Source: Rhizobium tropici CIAT 899 (lineage in GTDB: Bacteria; Pseudomonadota; Alphaproteobacteria; Rhizobiales; Rhizobiaceae). From it: a DNA stretch of 64,000 bases. Positions 47,824-57,439 of this stretch are shown here, one piece after another. Under the pieces are notes generated by a model, which did no database searches, was not told where the DNA came from, and was given only the letters and a program-made list of their open reading frames with translations. Position 1 is the stretch's first letter, and each line of letters begins with the position of its first letter. The stretch is taken from positions 1,787,001 through 1,851,000 of the forward strand of contig NC_020059.1 in the NCBI RefSeq assembly GCF_000330885.1, given 5' to 3'. Made by a program: the position numbers and the translations under genes.

Positions 47824-48678
47824 ATGCTCAAGACAAAATCCCTGCTCCTCGCCGCGGCGATTTCGACCGTATCGCTTCTCGGCGCAGCTTCGACGGCGGA
47901 AGCCGGGCAGGCGAGTTATCTCGTGGATGCGCATAGTGGCCAGGTGCTGGAAGCGTCGAATGAGAACGAGTTGAATTATCCGGCCTCGCTCACGAAAATG
48001 ATGACGCTTTATCTCGCCTTCGAAGCGCTGCATGACGGTCGCCTGAAATGGGATCAGAAGCTGACCATGTCGGAGAACGCCGAGAGCAAGGAGCCCTTCA
48101 AATTCGCGATCGGTGCAGGCCGCAAGGTCACGATGCGCGAAGCTGTCGAAGGCATCGTCGTCCTGTCGGCCAATGATGCGGCTGTCGCGATTGCCGAGCA
48201 GCTTGGCGGCTCGGAGGAGAACTTCGGCAAGATCATGACCGCGAAGGCGCATCAGCTTGGCATGAGCAAGACCGTCTTCAAGAATCCGTCAGGTTTGCCG
48301 GATCCGGAACAGGTCACGACCGCACACGACATGGCAACGCTGGGCGTTGCGCTCATGCGCGACTTTCCGGAAGAGTTCAAACTCTTCTCGCTGCGCGGCA
48401 TGAAGTTCCGCGGCATGAAGCTGCGGGGCCATAACAATCTGATGTATCGCTACGCAGGCGCCGATGGCATCAAGACCGGCTATACCGATGCCTCCGGCTA
48501 CAATCTCGTGACGTCAGCCTCGAAAAACGGCCGCCGCGTTGTCGGCGTCGTGATGGGCGAAAAGACGGCGCAAGTTCGCGACGACAAGATGGCGAGCCTT
48601 CTGGACACCTATCTGGCTCCCGTGGCATCAACCACCACTGTATCGACCGGCGCTCCCAAGCAAAGCTCGGCGAACTGA
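47824..48678 (+). CDS. D-alanyl-D-alanine carboxypeptidase (serine, PBP5/6-like)
   Basis: A 284-aa secreted low-molecular-weight PBP that trims the terminal D-Ala of peptidoglycan pentapeptides. Signal peptide MLKTKSLLLAAAISTVSLLG, cleaved near AEAG. All catalytic motifs are intact: S55-L-T-K58 (YPASLTKMMT), S-A-N (VLSANDAAVAI), K-T-G (ADGIKTGYTDASGYN). Shorter than E. coli PBP5, with no C-terminal amphipathic anchor evident. In contrast, the second dac-like gene (59540-60751) has lost these motifs. Confidence 0.92.
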   Translation: MLKTKSLLLAAAISTVSLLGAASTAEAGQASYLVDAHSGQVLEASNENELNYPASLTKMMTLYLAFEALHDGRLKWDQKLTMSENAESKEPFKFAIGAGRKVTMREAVEGIVVLSANDAAVAIAEQLGGSEENFGKIMTAKAHQLGMSKTVFKNPSGLPDPEQVTTAHDMATLGVALMRDFPEEFKLFSLRGMKFRGMKLRGHNNLMYRYAGADGIKTGYTDASGYNLVTSASKNGRRVVGVVMGEKTAQVRDDKMASLLDTYLAPVASTTTVSTGAPKQSSAN

Positions 48679-49135
48679 TTTCCGCTTGATTTCAGCGTCC
48701 GGCCGACCATTGATCTTTGGGCGGCTGACGAGGGATGGCTCCGTTTCCGAAGTCGCTCCATGGAGAAGTTAACCTGCCGCATTACAGGGTGAGGCGGCGG
48801 GTTTCTTCGTGCAAAAGTGCGATGCCCCCGACTGCCGCCTTCATGCAAGGCTTTTCATGCTTGATCAGTGAGAGGGCTCTCTCATGATGAATAATCGAAC
48901 AGCGATTGCCGAACTGGCGGATTGCCCTATGTCTACTGTTGCTCGTTCGCTGCGCTTATCGTGATTTGGTAGGAATCAGCGCCGAACTGCGAATTCGCGT
49001 AGGCGGAGATATCTGGTTTCAGTTTGTATTCTCCGAAATGAAGGATCCATCATTGGCCGCGACCGGTCTGATGCTCCTGTAAAATCTCGCAAAGCAAATA
49101 TTTCAACGCATTAGGGTCAAGTTGGGAGGACCGGA
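48679..49135. other. 457-bp spacer without a supported gene
   Basis: Just after the dac stop, an imperfect hairpin (CCTGCCGC, 48773-48780, with GCGGCGGG, 48794-48801, followed by TTTCTTC) may terminate dac. A short 26-codon frame with an HTH-like composition begins at about 48883, but it has no ribosome site. Otherwise nothing was recognised. Confidence 0.35.
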
Positions 49136-49879
49136 ATGACGTATGATGATGCACGTTTGACGCGTGAGCGCGACTTTCACAATGAACGCTTCGGTGCAGT
49201 GGAGGAGCGCAAGGAGGATTCGTTTTATTTCGCCGTCAGAGCCGCTGTGGACACCTATTGGCGGCTGGTGAGGGCGGGTTGTCCCGAAAAAGATGTGCTC
49301 GAATACGGATGCTCGAACGGCATGAGCAGCATTGGTCTTGCGCACTCCGCCAAGCGGATCACCGGTATCGACATTTCTGATGTCGCTATTCAACAGGCTA
49401 CGGATACGGCGGCTGGCCGTGGAATCAACAACGTGGCCTTCCAGGTCGACAATGCGGAAGACATGACGTTGCCGTCGGCGGGTTTTGACGTCGTCTTCGG
49501 TAGCGGCATCCTGCACCATCTGGTTCTGGAGAAATCGCTTAGCGAGATCCGGCGTGTGCTCAGACCCGGTGGCAAGGCTTTCTTCTTCGAACCACTCGGC
49601 CACAACCCCGTGATCAATCTCTATCGCAACCGGACGCCGGAGGCCCGTACGGTCGATGAGCATCCGCTCTTGAAATCCGACTTCGAAATCGTGCGCAAAT
49701 ATTTCTCGAAGTGTGATCTGGAGTTTTTCGGGCTCGCTGCGCTTGCTTCCATTCCCTTTCGCAGGAGCCCGCTCGGCGCCGCGGTCCGGGGTACAGGCGA
49801 ACGGATCGACAATCTGCTGCTCAAAATCCCAAGCATCAGATGGCATGCCTGGATCGTCGTCATGACATTGGAGGCATGA
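49136..49879 (+). CDS. class I SAM-dependent methyltransferase
   Basis: A 247-aa Methyltransf_11-type enzyme. Motif I is VLEYGCSNGMSSIGLA (GCSNG instead of GxGxG), then ITGIDISDVAIQQA and VVFGSGILHHL, IRRVLRPGGKAFFFEP. GGGAGG lies upstream of ATG 49136. Substrate unknown; the closing region (RWHAWIVVMTLEA) resembles methyltransferases linked to glycan or polyketide loci, but no such genes are adjacent. Somewhat isolated, possibly acquired. Confidence 0.88.
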   Translation: MTYDDARLTRERDFHNERFGAVEERKEDSFYFAVRAAVDTYWRLVRAGCPEKDVLEYGCSNGMSSIGLAHSAKRITGIDISDVAIQQATDTAAGRGINNVAFQVDNAEDMTLPSAGFDVVFGSGILHHLVLEKSLSEIRRVLRPGGKAFFFEPLGHNPVINLYRNRTPEARTVDEHPLLKSDFEIVRKYFSKCDLEFFGLAALASIPFRRSPLGAAVRGTGERIDNLLLKIPSIRWHAWIVVMTLEA

Positions 49880-50061
49880 GGGGCAGGCGTGTTCAATCGC
49901 GCAAAAGAGCAGGCCGTCCGGTGCTCAAGAAATCATGGCGGATGCCGTGTGGCTGTCGCGCTTGGAAATAGAATGTACCCCGCTAAAACCAAAAATCAGA
50001 TAAGATAGATTATGGAACTAAATCCATATAGATACCACGATAGGATCGACATTTTTCGCTT

Positions 50062-50541
50062 TTATTCCAGATGGTTGGCGAGATTTTCGAGAGTCGATTT
50101 CAGTCCTTCGTCATGATCTTCTCTGCGGATGCCGTAAGGCACGTTCTCGCAAACTACGGCGACCCTTGTGCCGGTCGGAACTTCTGTCAAGGACCAGCTT
50201 ATGGTCATCGTCCCGCCGAATGCGTCGTCATCGGATTCGAAATCCACCGCCTGAACGATGCGTTCATCCGCCACGATCTCAATGAACCGACCAGAGATAA
50301 TGTCGGTATGCTCCGAGGATTTCCCAGGCGTCGAATGATCCGGTGCGTCATAGAATAGCGCCATTCGATAACTGCCGCCTTTATGCGGCTCGAAGACCTG
50401 GATGCGGCACGTCATGCCTTTCGGCGGAAGCCATGAGGCCAGTGCTTCGGGATCGAGGAAAGCCCTGAAGATCGCGTGTGGTGTCGCACGAACTATCCGG
50501 GAAGCCGTATCGGTCCTTTTGCCGTCCGAAGCCTCGCTCAT
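50062..50541 (-). CDS. SRPBCC/AHSA1-domain protein
   Basis: A 159-aa START-like protein of the AHSA1 (Aha1-like) family: IVRATPHAIFRAFLDPEALA, SWLPPKGMTCRIQVFEPHKG, GRFIEIVADERIVQAVDFES, GGTMTISWSLTEVPTGTRVA. It has a hydrophobic-ligand-binding fold; the ligand is unknown. ATG 50541 with AGGGAGG about 6 nt upstream is chosen over the frame start at 50574. Alone between a methyltransferase (convergent) and a repeat element. Confidence 0.87.
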   Translation of the reverse strand: MSEASDGKRTDTASRIVRATPHAIFRAFLDPEALASWLPPKGMTCRIQVFEPHKGGSYRMALFYDAPDHSTPGKSSEHTDIISGRFIEIVADERIVQAVDFESDDDAFGGTMTISWSLTEVPTGTRVAVVCENVPYGIRREDHDEGLKSTLENLANHLE

Positions 50542-50610
50542 CGCATCCTCCCTGTAGCACCGCAGGGACCCCATGCAATCGCTGCCGGCGCCGGCTGCAT
50601 TCGTTATTCT

Positions 50611-50714
50611 TAGAGCATTTCCGCTTTTCTTCGAATCGCGAAGCGCGCTATCTTCCTGTTTTTACGCAGTTCCAGACGCAAAACCGCGTCGCACTTTTGC
50701 TGGAACTGCTCTAG
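50611..50714. repeat. rhizobial intergenic palindromic (RIME-like) repeat
   Basis: TAGAGCA at the left and TGCTCTAG at the right are complementary ends of a roughly 100-bp element. Inside, TTCCAGACGCAAAACCGCGT and GCACTTTTGCTGGAA form a hairpin (TTCCAG / CTGGAA). This composition (TAGAGCA..TTCCAG..CGCGTCGC..) resembles the intergenic mosaic repeats common in Rhizobium genomes. Its right end overlaps the ybaK-like stop codon (50711-50713). Confidence 0.6.
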
Positions 50715-51202
50715 CTCGCTTTGATGCGGATCACCTTGGCGGCAATCTTCTCGGCCAGCGTCGTTGGATTGCAGGAGAAAATGCTGTCCGGACGCCCGGC
50801 CGCGCACCAGACCTGATCATAAGCCAAAAGGCTCTCGTCCATAAAGACAGGCAGATCGACCAAATGGCCGATGGGCGCGACGCCGCCGATGGCAAAGCCG
50901 GTTTGGTCGCGAACGCGATCGATATCCGCACGCTTCAGCCGAACGCCATAAGCCGCTGCAATATAAGCGGTGTCGGCATTGTGGGCGCCGGAAACAAGAA
51001 GTAGTGTCAGCGCCTGCGTATCGGCATTGACGAAAACCAGAGATTTCACGATCTGGCCGACGGCGCATCCTGCGGCCTTGGCAGCTTCTTCGGCGGTCCG
51101 TGTCGATTGCTCCATGCGCTTGATCGAGATGTCGAGCCCCAGCGTGCGCGCCGCAAGTTCGACGCGCTCCAGACTGGAAAGCTTCCTGATATCTTCGCTC
51201 AT
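50711..51202 (-). CDS. YbaK/EbsC-family aminoacyl-tRNA deacylase-like protein
   Basis: A 163-aa protein of the YbaK/ProX editing-domain family, which hydrolyses mischarged aminoacyl-tRNAs. Motifs: TRTAEEAAKAAGCAVGQIVK, SLVFVNADTQALTLLLVSGA, GFAIGGVAPIGHLVDLPVFM, DQVWCAAGRPDSIFSCNP. Lys53 in QIVKSLVF is the probable catalytic lysine. ATG 51202 overlaps the MBL stop (ATGA), so it is translationally coupled to it. Its stop codon lies in a repeat element. Confidence 0.9.
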   Translation of the reverse strand: MSEDIRKLSSLERVELAARTLGLDISIKRMEQSTRTAEEAAKAAGCAVGQIVKSLVFVNADTQALTLLLVSGAHNADTAYIAAAYGVRLKRADIDRVRDQTGFAIGGVAPIGHLVDLPVFMDESLLAYDQVWCAAGRPDSIFSCNPTTLAEKIAAKVIRIKAS

Positions 51203-52026
51203 AGCTCATCATCCTCCACGTCGAGTTCGATCTGCATCTGATCGTAGGCCGGCTCGACATGATCGGGCGTTTCAGCCAGTACGGTTTCATAATCGAGCGG
51301 CGTATGCATGTGGGTCAAGATGGCGTGTTTCGGCGCTAAGCGTTCGACCCATTCGAGCGATTGCTGCAACGACAGATGGCTTGGATGCGGCCGATACTGC
51401 AACGCGTCGATGATCAGAACGTCGAGGTTTTGAACTCTTTCTATCGATTCCGGTGGGAAGTCGCTGATATCGCTGCAATAAGCGAGTTTGCCGATACGGA
51501 AGCCCAACGAATGGATATCGCCGTGTACCTGCTTGTGCGGCCAGAAGCGGATCGGACCGCCTGCCCCATCGATCACGAAACTTTTCTCGAGATTTTCGAT
51601 CAGCACCGGCCTCACGATCGGCGGATAGTTGCTGCCGGCAGGCGTTTCCAGGCAGTAGCGAAAGCCTTCGCGAATGCGGTCCATCGTCGGCGGATCGGCA
51701 TAGATCGGGATGCGCTCGTTCGAGATATGGAAATAGCCGCGCAGATCATCGATGCCGTGGATATGGTCGGCATGGGCGTGGGTATAGAGAACGGCGTCGA
51801 TGAAGCTGACACCGGCATGGATCATCTGTTCTCGGAAATCCGGACCGGTATCGATGACGACGGTGGTAATGCCGCCATCCGGTGCGATCTGCTCGATGAG
51901 GAAGGCTGCGCGCGTGCGGCGGTTTTTAACGTTTTTCGGATCGCAGGCGCCCCAATCGCCGGTAATACGCGGAACCCCCGGCGACGATGAACAGCCCAAA
52001 ATGGTGAAGCGCCGCCGGTATGTCAC
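51199..52026 (-). CDS. MBL-fold metallohydrolase (PhnP-like)
   Basis: A 275-aa metallo-beta-lactamase-fold protein: metal motif THAHADHIHGIDD, TVVIDTGPDFREQM, HLSLQQSLEWVERLAPKHAI and LTHMHTPLDYE. Resembles PhnP-type phosphodiesterases. The GTG 52026 start lies 4 bp past the tatD stop. It is the conserved companion of tatD and metG in many alphaproteobacteria. The physiological substrate is unknown. Confidence 0.9.
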   Translation of the reverse strand: MTYRRRFTILGCSSSPGVPRITGDWGACDPKNVKNRRTRAAFLIEQIAPDGGITTVVIDTGPDFREQMIHAGVSFIDAVLYTHAHADHIHGIDDLRGYFHISNERIPIYADPPTMDRIREGFRYCLETPAGSNYPPIVRPVLIENLEKSFVIDGAGGPIRFWPHKQVHGDIHSLGFRIGKLAYCSDISDFPPESIERVQNLDVLIIDALQYRPHPSHLSLQQSLEWVERLAPKHAILTHMHTPLDYETVLAETPDHVEPAYDQMQIELDVEDDEL

Positions 52027-52030
52027 GACG

Positions 52031-52813
52031 TCAGACCCTCGTCATCTTGGAGAAGCAGCGGAAGGCGTTTTCGGTCGTGATGTCGGCGATCTCGTCCATG
52101 CTGACACCGATCGTATCGGCCAGCACTTCGGCCGTATTAACGACATAGGACGGCTCGTTGCGTTTTCCCCTCCAGCGTTTCGGCGCCAGATACGGCGCGT
52201 CGGTCTCGACCAGCAGCCGGTCATGCGGGATTGTCTTGGCGATGTCACGCAGCTCCTCCGACTTCGGGAAGGTCAGAATGCCGGAAAAGGAAATATAGCC
52301 GCCCAGTTCGACGCCCGTTCGGGCAAGGGCAGGGCCGGCAGAAAAGCAATGCAGGATGAAGGGGAAAGCCCCCTTCCCTGTTTCCTCTGTCAGGATCGCG
52401 GCCATGTCCTCGTCGGCGCTGCGGCTGTGTATGACGAGCGGCAGCTGCGTTTCGCGTGCGGCCGCTATATGGCGCAGGAAACCGGTCTTCTGATCTTCCG
52501 GCTTGACGGTGTCGTAGAAGTAATCGAGACCCGCCTCGCCGATCGCGACGATCTTCTCATGCTGGTTTGCCAGCCGCACAAGATCTTCCGTCTGGATATC
52601 CAGCTCCTGGTCGGCGCTGTTCGGATGGGTGCCGACCGAGCAGAAAACCGACGGATAACGCTCGGTAAGAGCAAGCAATCCGTCGAGCTTCCTGACCTTT
52701 GTCGAAATGGTGACCATCTGCTTGACGCCCATCTCGTGGGCGCGAGCGACGATCGCGTCGCGCTCCTCTTCGAAGTCGGCAAAATCCAGATGGCAATGCG
52801 TGTCGATCAGCAT
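52031..52813 (-). CDS. tatD: TatD-family metal-dependent DNA/hydrolase
   Basis: A 260-aa TIM-barrel metal hydrolase: MLIDTHCHLDF (first metal His pair), GTHPN, GEAGLDYFYD, LVIHSRSADEDMAAIL, ILHCFSAG and LLVETDAPYLAPKRWRGKRN. TatD enzymes have 3'-5' exonuclease/DNase activity and take part in DNA and D-amino-acid quality control. The ATG 52813 start matches the family; the open frame extends upstream into metG (antisense shadow). Between metG and the MBL gene, tightly packed. Confidence 0.94.
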   Translation of the reverse strand: MLIDTHCHLDFADFEEERDAIVARAHEMGVKQMVTISTKVRKLDGLLALTERYPSVFCSVGTHPNSADQELDIQTEDLVRLANQHEKIVAIGEAGLDYFYDTVKPEDQKTGFLRHIAAARETQLPLVIHSRSADEDMAAILTEETGKGAFPFILHCFSAGPALARTGVELGGYISFSGILTFPKSEELRDIAKTIPHDRLLVETDAPYLAPKRWRGKRNEPSYVVNTAEVLADTIGVSMDEIADITTENAFRCFSKMTRV

Positions 52814-52821
52814 GGAAAACC

Positions 52822-54375
52822 TTATTCGGCAGTCGGCGCGACATAGCGCGGGAAGACCGGCTTTGGGGCCTCCAGCGGCGTTCCGGCAACGAGGCGACCG
52901 GCCTCGCCGAGGGCTGCGAAATCGCGCTTGTCGGCTGGGATGGCGATGAGATCCAAGAGTTTGCCCGAGGATTCCGGCATGAAGGGCTGCAGGAGAATGC
53001 CGATCTGACGCACGACATCGGCCGTGACATAGAGCACGGTTGCCATGCGCGCCGGATCGGTCTTCTTCAGCGCCCAGGGCTCCTGGCTCGCGAAATAGCG
53101 GTCGGTTTCGGAAACAACCGCGATGATGGAAGCGAGAGCGCGATGGATCAGCTGCTTGCCCATGTCTTCGCGGGTCGAGGCAAGCAACGCGTCGGCCTGA
53201 GCCAAAAGCGCCTGGTCTTCGTCGGTCAGCGGACCGCATTCCGGAATCTGGCCGTCGCAATTCTTGACGATCATCGACAGCGAGCGGCTGGCGAGATTGC
53301 CAATGCCATTGGCGAGGTCGGAGTTGATGCGCGTGCCGATCGCTTCTTCGCTGTAGCTGCCGTCCTGGCCGAAAGAGACTTCGCGCAGGAAGAAATAGCG
53401 CACCTGGTCCAGGCCGAAATGGTTCACGAGGTTGACCGGATCGACGACATTGCCGAGCGACTTCGACATCTTCTCGCCCTTGTTGAGCAGGAAGCCGTGG
53501 GCATAGACCCGTTTCGGCAGCGGCAGCTTCGCTGACATCAGGAAGGCCGGCCAGTAGACGGCGTGGAAGCGAATGATATCCTTGCCGATGATATGAAGAT
53601 CGGCAGGCCAGTATTTCGCCCTCGGATTGTTCCTATCCTCGATGTAGCCGGTCGCCGTGATGTAGTTCGTCAGAGCGTCGACCCAGACATACATGACGTG
53701 CGACGGATCGTTGGGCACCTTGATACCCCAGTCGAAAGTCGTGCGGGAAATCGACAGATCCTTCAGGCCGGACTTGACGAAGGAAATGACTTCGTTGCGG
53801 CGTTCGGCCGGGCCAATGAAATCCGGGTTCTCTTCGTAAAGCTTCAGCAGCCGGTCCTGGTATTCGGAGAGCTTGAAGAAGTAGCTTGCCTCCTCCACCC
53901 ACTCGACCGGCGTGCCCTGTGGGCCGTAGCGCACGCCATCGGCGCGCAGCTCTGTTTCGTTTTCCTGGTAATAGGCTTCGTCGCGCACCGAATACCAGCC
54001 GGCATAGGAATCCTTGTAGATGTCGCCGGCATCGGCCATCAGGTTCCAGATGTTCTGCGAGGTCTCGTGATGGCGCGCCTGCGTCGTGCGGATGAAATCG
54101 TCATTCGACGCATTCAGCAACTTGCCCATCGCCTGGAATTCATCGGAATTGCGATTGGCGAGCTGCTGCGGTTCCATGCCTTCGGCCCGCGCCGTCTGCT
54201 GCATCTTCTGGCCATGCTCGTCCGTACCCGTCAGAAAGAAGACATCGCGGCCATCGAGGCGCTGGAAACGTGCCAGCGCATCGGTGGCGATCAGCTCATA
54301 GGCATGGCCGATATGCGGCTTGCCGTTGGGATAGGCGATCGCGGTGGTGATGTAGAACGGAGTTTTTTCGGTCAT
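52822..54375 (-). CDS. metG: methionyl-tRNA synthetase
   Basis: MetRS charges tRNA-Met. 517 aa, class I: HIGH motif [12 protein letters not shown] (about residues 16-27), [19 protein letters not shown] at 302-306 ([12 protein letters not shown]). The zinc-knuckle cysteines of E. coli-type MetRS are absent, as in the knuckle-less alphaproteobacterial type, and there is no C-terminal tRNA-binding domain. It heads metG-tatD-MBL-ybaK and must have its own promoter, since accessory genes separate it from holB. Confidence 0.97.
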   Translation of the reverse strand: MTEKTPFYITTAIAYPNGKPHIGHAYELIATDALARFQRLDGRDVFFLTGTDEHGQKMQQTARAEGMEPQQLANRNSDEFQAMGKLLNASNDDFIRTTQARHHETSQNIWNLMADAGDIYKDSYAGWYSVRDEAYYQENETELRADGVRYGPQGTPVEWVEEASYFFKLSEYQDRLLKLYEENPDFIGPAERRNEVISFVKSGLKDLSISRTTFDWGIKVPNDPSHVMYVWVDALTNYITATGYIEDRNNPRAKYWPADLHIIGKDIIRFHAVYWPAFLMSAKLPLPKRVYAHGFLLNKGEKMSKSLGNVVDPVNLVNHFGLDQVRYFFLREVSFGQDGSYSEEAIGTRINSDLANGIGNLASRSLSMIVKNCDGQIPECGPLTDEDQALLAQADALLASTREDMGKQLIHRALASIIAVVSETDRYFASQEPWALKKTDPARMATVLYVTADVVRQIGILLQPFMPESSGKLLDLIAIPADKRDFAALGEAGRLVAGTPLEAPKPVFPRYVAPTAE

Positions 54376-54617
54376 GTGAGGCAGTGGCCCGCTTTTACTG
54401 TTACGTCGCTGTTATTCTTGCTCCGCTCGCTTTAGCGCATGTTTGCCATGAGCGAAACACCAAGTTTCGCGCGCGCGGCATTCGGACTTCAGGATGGCGC
54501 TTTGCTTGACTCGACTCCGCCTCGCCTTTACCCCTTCGGACAAGTAGAACGCAGGACAGACGTGGCCGTGGATTTCATCGTTTTATGTATTGGTCTGCCT
54601 AGCGGCTTCAAGAGGCC

Positions 54618-55424
54618 GTGAATTTGAGTTTGATTGAATCCTTTCAGCCGCTTTATTCCTTTTCCGGCTTTTTCGTCGGCATGCTCGTGGGCATTACAGG
54701 GGTTGGCGGCGGTTCGCTGATGACCCCTCTCCTCGTGCTTCTCTTCGGTGTCCATCCGGCAACGGCCGTCGGCACGGATCTGCTCTATGCCGCAATCACC
54801 AAGACCGCGGGAACGGCCGTGCACGGCATGCACGGACGCGTCAATTGGAAGGTTGTGAGCCTTTTGGCGTCAGGCAGCGTTCCGGCGGCGCTCGCCATGC
54901 TCTGGATCATGGCCGGCGTCAATCGCGAGAGCCCAGCCGTTGCTCATTCCATTACCCTGTCATTGGGCTGTCTTTTGCTTTTGACGGCGCTGATGCTGAT
55001 TTTCCGTGGCCAGATCCTCGAGGCCATCCGCAAATGGCGCGGCGAGCGCGGAACGATATCGCCGCGCAACATTGCTCTGCTCACAGTCATCCTCGGCCTG
55101 CTGCTTGGGATTCTCGTTACGATGACCTCGGTCGGCGCCGGCGCGCTCGGTGTCACCGTCCTCCTGGTGCTCTATCCGCAGACGGATGTCCGCGAAATCG
55201 TCGGCTCCGATATCGTCCATGCCGTGCCGCTGACTTTGATCGGCGGCATGGGCTATTGGTTCATCGGCGAGATCAACTGGACGATGCTGTTCGCCCTGTT
55301 GGTGGGGTCAATTCCAGGTATCGTCGCCGGCAGCCTGCTCGCGCCTCGCCTGCATGAGCGGTCCGTACGCATCATTCTTGCCGTGACGCTCGCGATCGTT
55401 GCCTGGAAGCTGATCTTACCCTAG
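54618..55424 (+). CDS. TauE/SafE-family sulfite/anion exporter
   Basis: A 268-aa integral membrane protein of the TauE/SafE family with about eight hydrophobic segments: SFSGFFVGMLVGITGVGGGS, LMTPLLVLLFGVHPATAVGT, LLLLTALMLIFRG, IALLTVILGLLLGILVTMTS. GVGGGS is the family signature. A GTG 54618 start with AAGAGG nearby. The family exports sulfite, sulfoacetate or related anions; specificity unknown. Part of an accessory block between holB and metG. Confidence 0.88.
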   Translation: MNLSLIESFQPLYSFSGFFVGMLVGITGVGGGSLMTPLLVLLFGVHPATAVGTDLLYAAITKTAGTAVHGMHGRVNWKVVSLLASGSVPAALAMLWIMAGVNRESPAVAHSITLSLGCLLLLTALMLIFRGQILEAIRKWRGERGTISPRNIALLTVILGLLLGILVTMTSVGAGALGVTVLLVLYPQTDVREIVGSDIVHAVPLTLIGGMGYWFIGEINWTMLFALLVGSIPGIVAGSLLAPRLHERSVRIILAVTLAIVAWKLILP

Positions 55425-55547
55425 GTCGCCCTGAACACAATGCCGGATCGACAGCCGGTACGATCATGCAGCCGCCTTGGAAGGGTTGCCGTAGCCAAAG
55501 GCGATTGATCAGCTTATAAGAGGTAATGAACCTGATTTCGCCAAAAA

Positions 55548-56468
55548 ATGGATGATCAAGGCCTTTCCCTGGATCGGATGCGGACCTTCGTCCGGGTCGT
55601 AGAACGTGGTAGTTTGTCGGCTGCCGCGCGCGAGCTTGGCCTTGGTCAATCGACGGTAACCCGCCATATCAATGAGTTGGAGGCGGCCGTCGGGGTCCCT
55701 CTTCTCGGAAGGACCACACGCCGCGTCACCCTCACCGAGGAAGGAAGCCGCTACTATGCAAACTGCCTGCAGATTCTGCGGCTTGTCGAGCAGGCTACCG
55801 AAGAAGCAAGAAATGCGCGGCGGTCGCCGGCAGGTGCCGTTCGCCTGTCCTGCACTGCCGCTCTCGGCGTCATGCACGTCACGCGGATGATTTTCGATTT
55901 TCAAGACCGATATCCGGACATCAGGATAGATCTTAATCTTACAGATGAGCGCATCGATCTTGCCCGGGAGGGGATTGATATCGCTTTGCGTCTGGGGCCG
56001 ATCGCCGATGACGCCATGAAGCTCGTTTCCATCGGAAAAAGCCATCGAAGGCTCGTGGGTTCTCCCGATTATTTTCGCCGCAAGGGGCGGCCCACAAGTC
56101 CCGCCGACCTCGCGCAGCACGATAGCGTGGTAATGTCCAACATTTCCGGAAGCGATCAGCTTATTCTGTTTGCTCCGGATGGGATGCGTCTGGTGGTTCC
56201 GGTGAGCGGAATGCTGCGGGTCGATCACGGCCTCGCTGCTCGAGCTGCTTTGGCGGCCGGCCGCGGCATCGGTCCCGCTCACCTCTGGTTGGTTCAGGAT
56301 CTGCTCGATGCCGGTACGCTCGAAGTCCTGTTTGACGAGTACGACCTTGAGGCGGTTCCCGTCAGCCTGCTCGTCGTACCCGAACGAGCAGGCGTCGCTC
56401 GCGTGCGGTTATTGGTCGATTTTCTCGTCACCGAGTTAAAGAAGCTGCCGGGCATCGCTGCTGACTGA
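55548..56468 (+). CDS. LysR-family transcriptional regulator
   Basis: A 306-aa LysR regulator of the type often paired with NADPH-dependent oxidoreductases: DRMRTFVRVVERGSLSAAAR, ELGLGQSTVTRHINELEAAV, GVPLLGRTTRRVTLTEEGS. The effector-binding domain (GAVRLSCTAALGVMHV onward) is standard. Target unknown; the convergent NmrA-like gene next to it is the obvious candidate. AT-poor, typical coding. Confidence 0.9.
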   Translation: MDDQGLSLDRMRTFVRVVERGSLSAAARELGLGQSTVTRHINELEAAVGVPLLGRTTRRVTLTEEGSRYYANCLQILRLVEQATEEARNARRSPAGAVRLSCTAALGVMHVTRMIFDFQDRYPDIRIDLNLTDERIDLAREGIDIALRLGPIADDAMKLVSIGKSHRRLVGSPDYFRRKGRPTSPADLAQHDSVVMSNISGSDQLILFAPDGMRLVVPVSGMLRVDHGLAARAALAAGRGIGPAHLWLVQDLLDAGTLEVLFDEYDLEAVPVSLLVVPERAGVARVRLLVDFLVTELKKLPGIAAD

Positions 56469-56485
56469 GGGATAAGCAATCGGCC

Positions 56486-57439
56486 TTAAAGCCCGAACGC
56501 TCGCTTTTCGCCGCGCCAGCCGGTGGTTCGCAAAAATTGCTCCCAGTTCAATGTGTCTGGATCCAAGCGGCGACTCCAGCCGAGATCATGTTCTCCACTG
56601 AAATAGCCATATTCGACGGCATATTCGACCATCCCCAAAGTCTCGCGGACGAGCAGCTCGTTGGGGGCGAATTCCGGAAAATACCGCAGGAGGCCGTCCC
56701 TGGAAAAGGCGTTCCGATATTCGGCTTTCAGACCCGTTACGCGCCGGAAGGTATCGACTATCTCACGCGGTGAAATGATATCGCCGACGATCGGAAGTGT
56801 CTTTCCATTGTAGCGTTCGGGGTGGGAGAATATCTCCAGCACGACAGGACCGGTAGCCGTCAAGGGATCGACGAAAGGCGCGGCGAAGTCTTCCGGCAGA
56901 TAGATCGGCAGCAGAAGCGTGTCGCCGTCATAACGAGGAACATAATATTCCATCAGATTGGTGTAGAAGAACGCGAGCATGACGAAGGAGTGCGAGACCG
57001 GAAGTCCGCGTATATAATCGGCAACCTCTGCCTTGTCGGTGAAATGTGGCGCATACTTCGTTCCGCCTGTGATCTTTTCGACATTCTCCAACGTGCTGAA
57101 GACCACATGGCCGACCCCGGCCTCCACGGCTGCGTCGGCCAATTGCCGGCCGAGCGGCGCCTCACTCGTGTCTGGCGGCGCGATGGGAGGCGTCATCAGG
57201 AAGGCGCCGGCAGCGCCCTCGAAAGCACCCACGAGTTCCTTTGTCCGGCCGAGTTCGAGCGGCACCGTCACGATTTCCGCCCCTAACGCCCGCAGCGCGC
57301 GCGCTGAGGGAGAATCCTTGCTCCGAGTAAGCGCACGGACGCGGAAGCGTTGACTTTGAAGCAGCGTCGCCGTCACGCTTCGCCCTTGCTTGCTCGTCGC
57401 ACCGACAATCGCGATCAACGGTTTGTCATGTATTGTCAC
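56486..57439 (-). CDS. NmrA-like NAD(P)-binding protein
   Basis: A 317-aa atypical SDR of the NmrA/TMR family: dinucleotide motif VGATSKQGRSVTATLL, then RVRALTRSKDSPSARALRAL, VVFSTLENVEKITGGT, LPISHSF-like and FYTNLMEYYVPRYDG. Members sense NADP(H) redox state or reduce small molecules. A GTG 57439 start is supported by GGAG about 7 nt upstream; GTG 57463 is possible but lacks one. Convergent with the LysR gene, only 17 bp between stops. Confidence 0.86.
   Translation of the reverse strand: MTIHDKPLIAIVGATSKQGRSVTATLLQSQRFRVRALTRSKDSPSARALRALGAEIVTVPLELGRTKELVGAFEGAAGAFLMTPPIAPPDTSEAPLGRQLADAAVEAGVGHVVFSTLENVEKITGGTKYAPHFTDKAEVADYIRGLPVSHSFVMLAFFYTNLMEYYVPRYDGDTLLLPIYLPEDFAAPFVDPLTATGPVVLEIFSHPERYNGKTLPIVGDIISPREIVDTFRRVTGLKAEYRNAFSRDGLLRYFPEFAPNELLVRETLGMVEYAVEYGYFSGEHDLGWSRRLDPDTLNWEQFLRTTGWRGEKRAFGL

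Noticed and set aside
48883..48963. 26-codon ORF with HTH-like residues in the spacer after the dac gene
   Set aside because: No ribosome site, very short, and no supporting context.
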